A stretch of DNA of 12,358 bases, taken from QNBT01 sp964563335 (GTDB lineage Bacteria; Planctomycetota; Phycisphaerae; Sedimentisphaerales; Anaerohalosphaeraceae). Positions 1 through 7,003 of the stretch are shown here, in pieces. Under the pieces are notes generated by a model. That model saw only the letters and a list, made by a program, of their open reading frames with translations. It was not told where the DNA came from and ran no database searches. Location of the stretch: positions 1 through 12,358 of the forward strand of contig CAZLWL010000077.1 of NCBI GenBank assembly GCA_964563335.1, written 5' to 3'. Made by a program: the position numbers and the translations under genes. How positions within the stretch are numbered: the stretch's first letter is position 1; every line of letters starts with the position of its first letter.

Positions 1-86
1 GACTGGGACACAAGAGTACGAGAAGAATAAACTCCGAAACTCTGAGAGTCTTCTGAGCGAAAGAAGCCTTTGGCCCACACGGTTCC

Positions 87-719
87 TCAATTCAGGAATG
101 GGTTTGTTCGTTTTTCGGTTGCTATCGTTGTTACAGGGCCGTGGCCGGTATAGACCTTTGTGTCTTCGGGAAGGGTGAGCAGTTTTGTCTTTATGCCGGC
201 AATGAGCTGGTTGAAATCGCCGCCGGGGAAATCGGTCCTGCCTATGGAGCCTGCAAAGAGGGCATCGCCGACAAAGACCACGCCTTCTTTTTCCGAATAA
301 AGTGAGATACCGCCGGGGGTATGGCCGGGTGTGTGCAGGATGTGAAATTCCAGGCCGGCAAAGGTGAGGGGGCCTTCGGCTTCTATAATTATCTCAGCGG
401 GTGAGGTTTTGAACGGTATGCCGGAAAAGGCGGAAAGATTCAGCCTGCCATCTTCAAACATCGCGGCGTCGGCTTTGTGGATGGCGACTTTGATATCGGG
501 CCAGTTTTTCCGAAGAAGGGCGAGGCCGTCGATGTGGTCGATATGGCCGTGCGTGAATACTGCTGCTACTGGATTGAGGTTGTTCGTCTTCAGATAGTCT
601 ATGAGCGGCTCCGACCGCAGGCCGGTGTCGATAATCAGACAGTCCCTGACCGACTCTGTTGGCCTCACGCAATAGCTGTTGGTCTGGTAATCACCTAAGA
701 CAAAAGTCTTTATGTCCAT
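87..719 (-). CDS. MBL-fold metallo-hydrolase (glyoxalase II-like)
   Basis: Soluble hydrolase of the metallo-beta-lactamase superfamily, glyoxalase II/hydroxyacylglutathione hydrolase-like branch, 210 residues. Visible metal ligands are THGHIDH (H57, H59, D61, H62), H133 in PGHTPGG, D152 in GDALF and H193 in TGHGP, all in the family order. The protein lacks the C-terminal helical extension of true glyoxalase II, so it belongs with short thioester or lactone hydrolases of unknown substrate. An upstream in-frame ATG at 764 would add 15 residues inside nrdJ. I prefer the ATG at 719 because the protein then begins MDIKTFVLG, a typical family start, and overlaps the nrdJ stop by one base (TAATG). 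This suggests translational coupling with nrdJ. No strong Shine-Dalgarno precedes the start, and no convincing terminator lies in the last 86 bases. The fold is near certain; the substrate is not. Confidence 0.9.
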   Translation of the reverse strand: MDIKTFVLGDYQTNSYCVRPTESVRDCLIIDTGLRSEPLIDYLKTNNLNPVAAVFTHGHIDHIDGLALLRKNWPDIKVAIHKADAAMFEDGRLNLSAFSGIPFKTSPAEIIIEAEGPLTFAGLEFHILHTPGHTPGGISLYSEKEGVVFVGDALFAGSIGRTDFPGGDFNQLIAGIKTKLLTLPEDTKVYTGHGPVTTIATEKRTNPFLN

Positions 720-3700
720 TACGAGCATCCCATGGAGTTTCCGCAGTTGTAGCACCTGTAGCACATGCCGTTGCGGACGGTGATAGCGCCGCAGACATCG
801 CAGGCGGGGGCGCCATCCTGGAATTGCTGAAATTGCTCGTTAAATTGCTGCATCATTGTCGCGTGGGACTGAAACTGGGTGTCGCCGGTTACCACCGAAC
901 CTACCATCTCGACCACTTTATCGGCTGCTGCCTCTGCAAAGCGAGACGGTTTCGTTAGCGAGGGCTTGACATCAGTGGGTGCAGGTGGAGCGGGCTTTTT
1001 GTGGAGGGCTTTTGCCTCGTCGATCTTCTTAGCCAGGTCCTTGGTTTTTTCGACCAACTGCCTGGCGGTGGTGGTTGTGCTGGGGGCATCGGCAGCGGCG
1101 ACTCCGTTTGGTGTGTTTTTCTCTGCGTAGCCCGGGATGAATTTGCAGCCTAACCAGCAGAAGATATAGTCAATGAGACTCTTGGCGAAGGGGATATTCT
1201 TGTTGGAGGTCATTCCAGACGGCTCAAACCGTGCATGGCGGAATTTATCGATTAAGGTTATCAGCGGAACACCGTACTGAAGTGCCATCGAAACGCAAGT
1301 GCCGATTACGTCCATAAGGCCTCCGACGGTGCTGCCCTCCTTGGCCATAGTGATAAACAACTCACCAGGCTGACCATCCTCGTACAGCCCCACCGTCAGA
1401 TAACCTTCATGTGCGGCAACGGAAAATTTATGCGTAATGCTGTTTCGTGTCTCGGGCAGGCGTCGCCTGAATGGTCGTGCCTGAACGGGTTCTGCAGCAG
1501 CTTTTTTTGCTTTTGAGCCGTCGGTCTTTTCTGTGTTGACCGGTTGAATCCTCTTTGAGCCGTCCCGGTATATTGCAACGGCCTTCAGTCCCATCTTCCA
1601 GCCTTCCATATATGCAGAAGTGATTTGCTCGGTGGTGCTTTCTTTGGGCATGTTGATTGTTTTGCTGATGGCTCCGGAGATGAAAGGTTGTACAGCGGCC
1701 ATCATTTTCAGATGTGCAAGATAGTGGATGTGCCTTTTACCGTTGCGGGGCTTGAAGGCACAGTCAAATATGGGCAGGTGCTCTTTGCGAAGCTTGGGTG
1801 CGGTTTCGATGGTATCATCAGCGTCGATGGTGTTGCAGATTTCCTTGATGTCTTCGGGACTGTAGCCGAGCCTTTCAAGGGCCATCGGCACGGTCCTGTT
1901 TGCGATTTTGAGCATGCCGCCGCCGGCTAAGAGTTTGTATTTTACCAGCGCGATGTCGGGCTCAACTCCCGTAGTGTCGCAGTCCATCAAGAACCCGATG
2001 GTACCCGTCGGTGCGAGTACGGTCGCCTGGGCATTGCGGAAACCGCGTTGGGAACCGGTGTCGAAGGCCTCGTCCCAGGCGTTCTTTGCGGCGTTGAGCA
2101 GATAGTCGGGGCAATGGACCTCGGGGATGTTGTAGGCGTGCTCGCGATGCATGCCGATGACGTTCAGCATAGAGTCCCTGTTCAGCTTGTAACCGTTAAA
2201 GGGCCCTTTTATCAGGGCGATTTCGGCGCTGGCGGTGTATGCCGTTGCGGTCAGTATCGCGGATATTGCCGCGGCCCAGGCCCTTGCCTGGTCGGAATCA
2301 TAGGGTAGTGCAAGGCTCATTACTAAAGAGCCGAGGTTGGCGTAGCCCAGACCCAACGGGCGAAAATCATGGCTGTTTTGGGTGATGCCCTTTTCGGGAT
2401 AGCTGCCGTTGTCAACCAATATCTCCTGCGCAATGATGAACAGGCGTATGGCCTTTTTGAAATTCTCGACATCAAATGAGCCGTCTTCATTGCGAAACTT
2501 CATAAGGTTAAGCGATGCCAGATTGCACGCGGAGTTGTCGATAAACATGTACTCGCTGCATGGGTTGGACGAATTGATGGGGCCGGATTTCGGGCAGGTA
2601 TGCCAGCGGTTGATTGTTGTGTGGTACTGGACGCCGGGGTCGCCGCAGATTCTCGTCCCTTCTGCGATTAGGTCCATAAGCTCGCGTGTCGAGTATTCGT
2701 CCATGGGCTGGCCGGTGGTTACGGCATGAGTAGTCCACTTGCCGTCCTTTTGGACAGCATCCATGAATTCATCGGTTACACGTACCGAAAGGTTGCTGTT
2801 CTGGAACATGACACTGTTATAAGCCTCGTTGTTGAGGTCCCCGCCGTAACCGGCCTCGATAAGCGCCCAGGCCTTTTTCTCCTCCTCCGTTTTGCACGTG
2901 ATAAATTCCTTAATGTCGGGGTGGTCCACCTTGAGCGACTGCATTTTCGCGGCGCGTCTGGTTTTTCCGCCGGATTTTACCACCGCGGCGATCTGGTCGA
3001 AGACCCTCATAAAGCTCAGCGGCCCCGACGGTTTGCCGCCGCCCGAAAGCTTCTCTCTGCTGCTGCGAAGTGTCGAAAGGTCCGTCCCCGTACCCGAGCC
3101 ATGCTTGAAGAGCATCGCTTCGCTCTTGGCCAGCCGCATTATGTCTTCCATGGTGTCCTGGACGGACTGAATGAAACAGGCCGAGGCCTGGGGATATTCA
3201 TAGCTGTTTTCACAGACCACCGCCATTTGCTCTTTATCGTCCCAATGGAAGTTGTGTTTGCCGACCTGAACACGATAGACATCGAACAGGCCAACATTAA
3301 ACCACACAGGCGAATTAAATGCCCCGTATTGATTTACGCACAGCCAGGTCAGTTCATTGTAGAAGTTCTCGGTATCTTCGTTAGTAGTGAAGTAGCCGTC
3401 TTTCTTGCCGCGGTCGGTTATGGTTCTGCAGACACGGTGCATAAGCTGCTTGACCGAGTATTCACGTTCGCCGGTGTCGCCATAGAAGTACTTGCTGGCA
3501 ACTACTTTTGTCGCCAACTGGCTCCAGGAGACGGGCACTTCAATATCCTTTTGTTCGAATATCACCTCACCATTATCGCCGGTGATCTTGGCCTGACGGG
3601 TTTCCCATTGAATCTGGTCGAATGGATGAACGTTGGGGGTAGAAAAAGTCCGAGAGATTTTCAACCCTTTCGAGCTAATCGGCCCTGGACTGGTCCAGGG

Positions 3701-3757
3701 CTGAAATCTTGACGCTCCTGCGTTTTCTGTTGTTTTGGAAGTCTCGTTCTCGGCCAT
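719..3757 (-). CDS. nrdJ: Vitamin B12-dependent ribonucleotide reductase (class II, NrdJ)
   Basis: Reduces ribonucleotides to deoxyribonucleotides using adenosylcobalamin, with or without oxygen. It is 1012 residues long. The active-site triad is in NPCSE (N398, C400, E402), C400 being the expected thiyl cysteine. C194 (ACFIQS) and C411 (SACNLASLNL) form the expected redox pair, with the family's 11-residue C400-C411 spacing. PTGTIG at 583-588 matches the phosphate-binding loop. A TSCPD domain lies at about 766-870, followed by a low-complexity linker (880-960) and a C-terminal zinc-ribbon tail with C986, C989, C999, C1002, C1005 and C1011. In this family the tail is known to carry electrons to the active site. 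The start is backed by GGAGG seven bases upstream of the ATG at 3757. It is the first gene of an operon with the overlapping MBL hydrolase. No other reductase class is visible in the window. Confidence 0.97.
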   Translation of the reverse strand: MAENETSKTTENAGASRFQPWTSPGPISSKGLKISRTFSTPNVHPFDQIQWETRQAKITGDNGEVIFEQKDIEVPVSWSQLATKVVASKYFYGDTGEREYSVKQLMHRVCRTITDRGKKDGYFTTNEDTENFYNELTWLCVNQYGAFNSPVWFNVGLFDVYRVQVGKHNFHWDDKEQMAVVCENSYEYPQASACFIQSVQDTMEDIMRLAKSEAMLFKHGSGTGTDLSTLRSSREKLSGGGKPSGPLSFMRVFDQIAAVVKSGGKTRRAAKMQSLKVDHPDIKEFITCKTEEEKKAWALIEAGYGGDLNNEAYNSVMFQNSNLSVRVTDEFMDAVQKDGKWTTHAVTTGQPMDEYSTRELMDLIAEGTRICGDPGVQYHTTINRWHTCPKSGPINSSNPCSEYMFIDNSACNLASLNLMKFRNEDGSFDVENFKKAIRLFIIAQEILVDNGSYPEKGITQNSHDFRPLGLGYANLGSLVMSLALPYDSDQARAWAAAISAILTATAYTASAEIALIKGPFNGYKLNRDSMLNVIGMHREHAYNIPEVHCPDYLLNAAKNAWDEAFDTGSQRGFRNAQATVLAPTGTIGFLMDCDTTGVEPDIALVKYKLLAGGGMLKIANRTVPMALERLGYSPEDIKEICNTIDADDTIETAPKLRKEHLPIFDCAFKPRNGKRHIHYLAHLKMMAAVQPFISGAISKTINMPKESTTEQITSAYMEGWKMGLKAVAIYRDGSKRIQPVNTEKTDGSKAKKAAAEPVQARPFRRRLPETRNSITHKFSVAAHEGYLTVGLYEDGQPGELFITMAKEGSTVGGLMDVIGTCVSMALQYGVPLITLIDKFRHARFEPSGMTSNKNIPFAKSLIDYIFCWLGCKFIPGYAEKNTPNGVAAADAPSTTTTARQLVEKTKDLAKKIDEAKALHKKPAPPAPTDVKPSLTKPSRFAEAAADKVVEMVGSVVTGDTQFQSHATMMQQFNEQFQQFQDGAPACDVCGAITVRNGMCYRCYNCGNSMGCS

Positions 3758-3827
3758 TTCTATACCTCCGTGCTATAAAATGAGACAAACTACCTAATAC
3801 TATATACGGACTTCACGGGATAATTGT

Positions 3828-3842
3828 TGCAACATATTGTTG
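3828..3842 (-). promoter_or_regulatory. Candidate NrdR-like operator upstream of nrdJ
   Basis: Read on the minus strand, the site is CAACAATATGTTGCA. Its core AC-n-ATAT-n-TTG agrees with the centre of the NrdR box consensus ACACnATATnTTGTGT; the outer positions do not. It lies about 70 bases before the nrdJ start. The interval 3825-3852 also holds the perfect palindrome TGTTGCAACA (3825-3834) and the inverted repeat TTGTTG-ATTA-CAACAA (3837-3852), so some operator is plausible. A second box at the usual helical spacing is not convincing. Confidence 0.3.
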
Positions 3843-4047
3843 ATTACAACAAGATTCATATTATTATCTTTTGGAATTCATAGCAACAGAAAAACTGGAA
3901 AAAATTTTGCCCCGTAAGCTAAGTCACTTCAAATACGGCACCTACAGCAATAAAAATTTCTTTTTCACAGGTTTTTAGGTTGCGCAAATAGCAACAACCC
4001 TGCCGTCCATGTTTTCGTTGCCGGCTCGAAAGGCAAAATCCAGAGGC

Positions 4048-4256
4048 ACGGGGTCCGAACGGGTGTGGCATTCTCGGTGTATCGCCCCAACTTTTTGCCC
4101 ACTCCCATTGAGTTGTGGTACATTGTAATCTGCATTTATGACCCAAGCCACTTTTTGTACTATACCAAATATCGTCCAAAAAATCAACATGAAGATATAA
4201 TTTCGATAAAATATAACTTCAGGTGATTCTTTCAGATTAGTGAGGACGGGGTCCGA
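4048..4256. repeat. 11-base direct repeat ACGGGGTCCGA, two copies
   Basis: Exact copies lie at 4048-4058 and 4246-4256, 198 bases apart, with no conserved flanks beyond the 11 bases. They may be remnants of a dispersed element or chance. Confidence 0.35.
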
Positions 4257-4275
4257 GCTTTTGCCATAAAAGGCA

Positions 4276-4302
4276 AAAAGGCGCTGGTTCACAACGCCTT
4301 TT
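4276..4302 (-). terminator. Bidirectional terminator-like hairpin, possibly for murA
   Basis: Perfect 8-base stem AAAAGGCG / CGCCTTTT with an 11-base loop. On the minus strand the stem is followed by a T5 run, and on the plus strand by T4. It is the first intrinsic-terminator-like structure downstream of murA, although about 380 bases after the stop. It overlaps a second hairpin at 4259-4278 (TTTTGCC/GGCAAAA). Confidence 0.4.
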
Positions 4303-4681
4303 CACCTGTCACCAAAATGGTTTACTGTTTACGTCAACGTTGCTCGTCAAAGTCAAGGTTCTTCACCGGGTCGCCCCCCCATTCCTCCACCCGGTAAAGA
4401 CAATGCAACATGCCATCGTTTTGAAAGGAGCTTGGAATACGCTTAATGTATCGACCGGCACTAAGCTTGTGGTTAACAGTGAATCAGCAATATCTCCGAG
4501 TGTGCCCATAATCCCGTCAAATCCTGGTGTGCATCCCAGCAATCCGGCACCTTTGGACAAGGGCTTGTTTGGGTGGTCTGTTTAGAAACGCTGCGATGGA
4601 TGTCATTTGTGCTGCTTACATCTGGCCGCTTGAGAATGTCGACAAAGCGATATAGGGCGAAATCGTGTGTTGGGTGGAGAG

Positions 4682-5950
4682 TCAGGTGCTTTTGCGGGTG
4701 ATTTTTGCGCCGAGGGCGTTTAGCTTCTGCTCAATCTGCTCGTAACCCCGGTCGATGTGATAGACACGGTTTACGATTGTGGTGCCCTCGGCGGCGAGAC
4801 CGGCTAAGACAAGTGCGGCTGAAGCGCGGAGGTCGGAGGCCATCACGGGGGCGGCAATGAGCTTTTTGACACCGGCGATAATTACAGAAGGTCCTTCTTT
4901 GCGGAGGTTGGCGGCCATGCGGTTCAGCTCGGCGACGTGCATGAATCTGTCGGGGAATATCTTTTCGGTGATGACGCTGTTGCCGTCGGCCAGGGCCAAA
5001 AGTGCCATCAACTGGGCTTGCAGGTCCGTGGGAAAGCCGGGATAGGGCTGTGTGGTGATGTCTGCGGGTTTAAGCGGGCCATCGCGGCTTACAACACAAC
5101 CATCTGCGTTCGGCTCGATGCACACGCCGATACCGGCAAGTTTATCAACGACGGCCATCATATCGGTAAGCCGGCAGTTCTTCAGCTCGACTCGGCCGGC
5201 GGTGATGGCAGCGGCCACCATGAACGTTCCAGCCTCAACACGGTCGCCGATAATGGTGTAGTCGACCGGGCCGAGACTATCGACGCCGTCAATAACGAGC
5301 CTTGGCGAGCCGATGCCGCGGATTTTCGCGCCCATCTTATTGAGGCAGTTCGCCAGGTCTGCTATTTCTGGCTCACAGGCGGCCGACTCAATGGTCGTTG
5401 TGCCTTTTGCGAGTGTCGCAGCCATTAGTACGTTGGCAGTGCCGAGCACAGTCGAGCCGAAGGGTCCGCCAAGGAAGATGTCTTTGCCCTTTAGGCCATG
5501 TGGTGTTTCGGCGACGATGTAGCCGTTTTCGAGGTGGATGCTTGCGCCAAGGGTGCGCAGACCGCGCAGATGAATATCGACTGGTCTGTCGCCGATGGCG
5601 CAGCCGCCTGGCATGGAGACTTTGGCCCTGCCGCAGCGGGCTAACAGCGGCCCGAGAATGCAGATACTTGCCCGCATCTTGCGGACGATGTCATAGGGGC
5701 CGGTGGGATTGTCTATGACGGAAGCGTCGATTTGGAGTTTTGCGCCTGCGTTTCTTTTGACCTTTGCACCGAGCGCGCGCAGCAATTTGGCCAGGACGGC
5801 GATGTCGGCGAGCTGCGGGGCGCCTCTGACAATAGATTTGCCGGGTGCGAGGATGGTGGCAGCCATTATGGGCAGGGCGGCGTTTTTGGAGCCGCTGATA
5901 GCAACGGTGCCGGCAAGCCGGACCGGGCCTTTGATGTGAAATATATCCAT
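4682..5950 (-). CDS. murA: UDP-N-acetylglucosamine 1-carboxyvinyltransferase (MurA)
   Basis: Cytoplasmic enzyme that transfers enolpyruvate from PEP to UDP-GlcNAc, the first committed step of peptidoglycan synthesis. It is 422 residues long, normal for the family. SGSKNAALP places the substrate-binding pair at K22-N23, matching the usual MurA numbering. MPGGCAIGDRPVDIH contains the active-site loop cysteine (C117 here), so it is the fosfomycin-sensitive Cys type rather than the Asp variant. GFPTDLQAQ near the centre is the conserved catalytic Asp region. An ATG at 5959 is also in frame, but AAGGA lies directly against it. The same AAGGA sits about nine bases before the ATG at 5950, which also restores K22-N23 numbering, so 5950 is chosen. 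It is monocistronic, with its own promoter. Confidence 0.97.
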   Translation of the reverse strand: MDIFHIKGPVRLAGTVAISGSKNAALPIMAATILAPGKSIVRGAPQLADIAVLAKLLRALGAKVKRNAGAKLQIDASVIDNPTGPYDIVRKMRASICILGPLLARCGRAKVSMPGGCAIGDRPVDIHLRGLRTLGASIHLENGYIVAETPHGLKGKDIFLGGPFGSTVLGTANVLMAATLAKGTTTIESAACEPEIADLANCLNKMGAKIRGIGSPRLVIDGVDSLGPVDYTIIGDRVEAGTFMVAAAITAGRVELKNCRLTDMMAVVDKLAGIGVCIEPNADGCVVSRDGPLKPADITTQPYPGFPTDLQAQLMALLALADGNSVITEKIFPDRFMHVAELNRMAANLRKEGPSVIIAGVKKLIAAPVMASDLRASAALVLAGLAAEGTTIVNRVYHIDRGYEQIEQKLNALGAKITRKST

Positions 5951-5978
5951 AGACTGCATTCCTTAAATAGACGTGGTC

Positions 5979-6007
5979 AATATAATACAAAGACGGGTTG
6001 GTTTCAA
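5979..6007 (-). promoter_or_regulatory. Sigma70-like promoter of murA
   Basis: On the minus strand, -35 TTGAAA (6002-6007), 17-base spacer, -10 TATATT (5979-5984), giving a leader of roughly 20-25 bases before the chosen murA start. The shifted hexamer TTATAT with a 16-base spacer is an alternative. Confidence 0.55.
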
Positions 6008-6089
6008 GGACATAAAGTGCGACGCTAAATGAGCGAGACTTGTGCGCGCTTGAGACGGGAAAAGTCGACCCAGATAATGAAAAGAAGCT

Positions 6090-6118
6090 TGACAAAGACC
6101 GAACAACTGACAATAATG
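6090..6118 (+). promoter_or_regulatory. Strong sigma70-like promoter of the tRNA-Met transcript
   Basis: Consensus -35 TTGACA (6090-6095), exactly 17 bases, then -10 AATAAT (6113-6118). It lies about 65 bases before tRNA-Met and is divergent from the murA promoter. It probably also serves tRNA-Glu and tadA, for which no better promoter is visible. Confidence 0.7.
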
Positions 6119-6182
6119 CTGTTGGCTGGTGAATTTGTCCGATTCACGCTGAACCGGTACATTACAACAAGTTAGAAATTTC

Positions 6183-6256
6183 GGCGGCGTAGCTCAGTTG
6201 GTTAGAGCATGGGATTCATAAGCCCAGGGTCGTTGGTTCGAATCCAACCGCCGCTA
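6183..6256 (+). tRNA. tRNA-Met (anticodon CAT)
   Basis: Full cloverleaf of 74 bases. Acceptor GGCGGCG pairs with CGCCGCT, the outer pair being a G1-U72 wobble, and the discriminator is A. The D stem is GCTC/GAGC, the anticodon loop TTCATAA with CAT at 6217-6219, and the T arm GTTGG-TTCGAAT-CCAAC. CCA is not encoded. The anticodon stem TGGGA/GCCCA has an A-G mismatch next to the loop. It lacks the three stacked G-C pairs next to the loop that mark initiators, so elongator Met is likelier. A lysidine-modified Ile2 tRNA cannot be excluded from the gene alone. Confidence 0.93.
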
Positions 6257-6282
6257 TTGTTACGTATCTGGTGGTTCGTGAA

Positions 6283-6371
6283 TCGTATCTCGAATAAAAT
6301 TTTTTGGATTCAGCCGTAAAATTATGCGGGATATTGACACCGAAATACGAGCTACGAACAACGAGATACGA
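6283..6371. repeat. 10-base inverted repeat with iterated words before tRNA-Glu
   Basis: TCGTATCTCG (6283-6292) is exactly complementary to CGAGATACGA (6362-6371). The right arm ends a tract of stuttered words (CGAAATACGAG, CTACGAACAA, CGAGATACGAA; 6341-6372). The repeat fills almost all the space between tRNA-Met and tRNA-Glu, and the right arm ends four bases before tRNA-Glu. It resembles a small dispersed intergenic element rather than a terminator. Confidence 0.6.
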
Positions 6372-6375
6372 ATTT

Positions 6376-6448
6376 GCCCCCGTCGTCTAGCGGCCGAGGA
6401 CGCCGGGTTCTCATCCCGGTAACAGGGGTTCGAGTCCCCTTGGGGTAT
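6376..6448 (+). tRNA. tRNA-Glu (anticodon CTC) with mismatched acceptor end
   Basis: D arm (GTC/GAC), anticodon stem CCGGG/CCCGG with loop TTCTCAT (CTC at 6410-6412, reading GAG), and T arm AGGGG-TTCGAGT-CCCCT are all canonical. The acceptor 5' strand GCCCCCG faces TGGGGTA. Five inner pairs form, counting a terminal G-U, but C2-U71 and G1-A72 are mismatched. A canonical 3' end would read close to TGGGGGC plus a discriminator. The sequence turns abruptly A/T-rich at 6446. This is either a functional tRNA with a damaged end or a pseudogene; the last base is uncertain by one. Confidence 0.8.
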
Positions 6449-6490
6449 TTTTTATTTACTATTTATGATTTACGATTTTCTATTTTTCCC
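6446..6490. repeat. A/T-rich iterated-word tract between tRNA-Glu and tadA
   Basis: The tract repeats variants of the words ATTTACTATTT, ATGATTTACG and ATTTTCTATTT. It begins exactly where tRNA-Glu loses acceptor pairing and ends about 15 bases before tadA. It is similar in style to the other stuttered intergenic tracts in this window. Confidence 0.45.
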
Positions 6491-6504
6491 TTTACGTTCG
6501 AGCG

Positions 6505-6984
6505 ATGTTTAATAACAAAGAAGACCAGCGATTTATGCCAGTGGCGATTGACCAGGCCGAGATAGCGCGACAAAATGGCGATGTGCCGGTCGGGGTGGTC
6601 ATTGTTCATAATGGACAAATTATAGCCAAGGCATACAATCAGCGCGAGCAGCTCAATGACCCGACAGCACACGCCGAAATTATAGCGCTTACGCAGGCGG
6701 CAGAGGCAGTGGGGAGCTGGCGGTTAGAAGGGTGCACGATTTATGTTACTTTGGAGCCTTGCGCGATGTGCGCGGGGGCGCTGGTATTGGCAAGAATGGA
6801 CCGGCTGGTTTACGGCTGCGAGGACCCCAAGGCAGGTGCCTGCGGAAGCCTGTATAATATAGTTCAGGATGGAAGGCTTAATCACCGACTTGAAGTTACA
6901 AGCGGTGTTATGGAAGACGAGTGCCGCCGGCAATTGCAGGGATTCTTTGCCAACCGACGGGTCGAGAATCAATACAATCAATAA
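6505..6984 (+). CDS. tadA: tRNA-specific adenosine deaminase (TadA)
   Basis: Deaminates the wobble adenosine A34 to inosine, in bacteria chiefly in tRNA-Arg(ACG). It is 159 residues, normal length. Zinc and catalytic residues are visible: H56-A-E58 (ligand and proton shuttle) and P85-C-A-M-C89 (PCxxC ligands). DVPVGVVIV (26-34) is the usual first strand, and the C-terminal segment ECRRQLQGFF is family-typical. The ATG at 6505 is kept over the ATG at 6535 because the first helix (QRFMPVAIDQAEIARQ) starts before the second methionine. The Shine-Dalgarno is weak (GAG only). It may be read through from the tRNA transcript upstream, a sensible pairing for a tRNA-modifying enzyme. It converges on the YbjQ-like gene across a 19-base gap. 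Confidence 0.95.
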   Translation: MFNNKEDQRFMPVAIDQAEIARQNGDVPVGVVIVHNGQIIAKAYNQREQLNDPTAHAEIIALTQAAEAVGSWRLEGCTIYVTLEPCAMCAGALVLARMDRLVYGCEDPKAGACGSLYNIVQDGRLNHRLEVTSGVMEDECRRQLQGFFANRRVENQYNQ

Positions 6985-7003
6985 GACTTAAGCAATTCTT
7001 GGT

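Larger units (their letters stand above)
3758..4681. other. 924-base gene-free interval between nrdJ and murA
   Basis: No reading frame here has a ribosome site, recognisable motif or credible composition. The stretch holds the nrdJ leader with its palindromes (3825-3852) and an 11-base direct repeat ACGGGGTCCGA at 4048-4058 and 4246-4256. It also holds a hairpin TTTTGCC-ATAAAA-GGCAAAA (4259-4278), an adjacent terminator-like hairpin (4276-4302), and an inverted repeat ACCGGGT/ACCCGGT (4365-4371, 4389-4395) around a C7 run. The section 4400-4680 shows nothing recognisable and could be decayed coding sequence. Confidence 0.5.

Noticed and set aside
1..86. Terminator after the MBL hydrolase gene
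   Set aside because: Only a three- to four-base hairpin with no proper T-run is visible, too weak to call.
2726..3712. Long open frame on the plus strand opposite nrdJ (328 codons)
   Set aside because: It is antisense to well-conserved NrdJ coding sequence, has no recognisable motif or ribosome site, and is explained by codon bias of the real gene.
3975..4292. 105-codon minus-strand frame upstream of nrdJ
   Set aside because: It spans hairpins and a direct repeat, has no ribosome site or family motif, and its composition is not protein-like.
3758..4330. Cobalamin riboswitch upstream of the B12-dependent nrdJ
   Set aside because: I looked for the B12-box and long multi-stem leader on the minus strand and saw neither; riboswitches normally control the B12-independent alternative enzyme.
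4340..4585. Overlapping frames on both strands (4340-4585 plus, 4363-4560 minus)
   Set aside because: The plus frame needs a TTG start, neither frame has a ribosome site, and neither product resembles a known protein.
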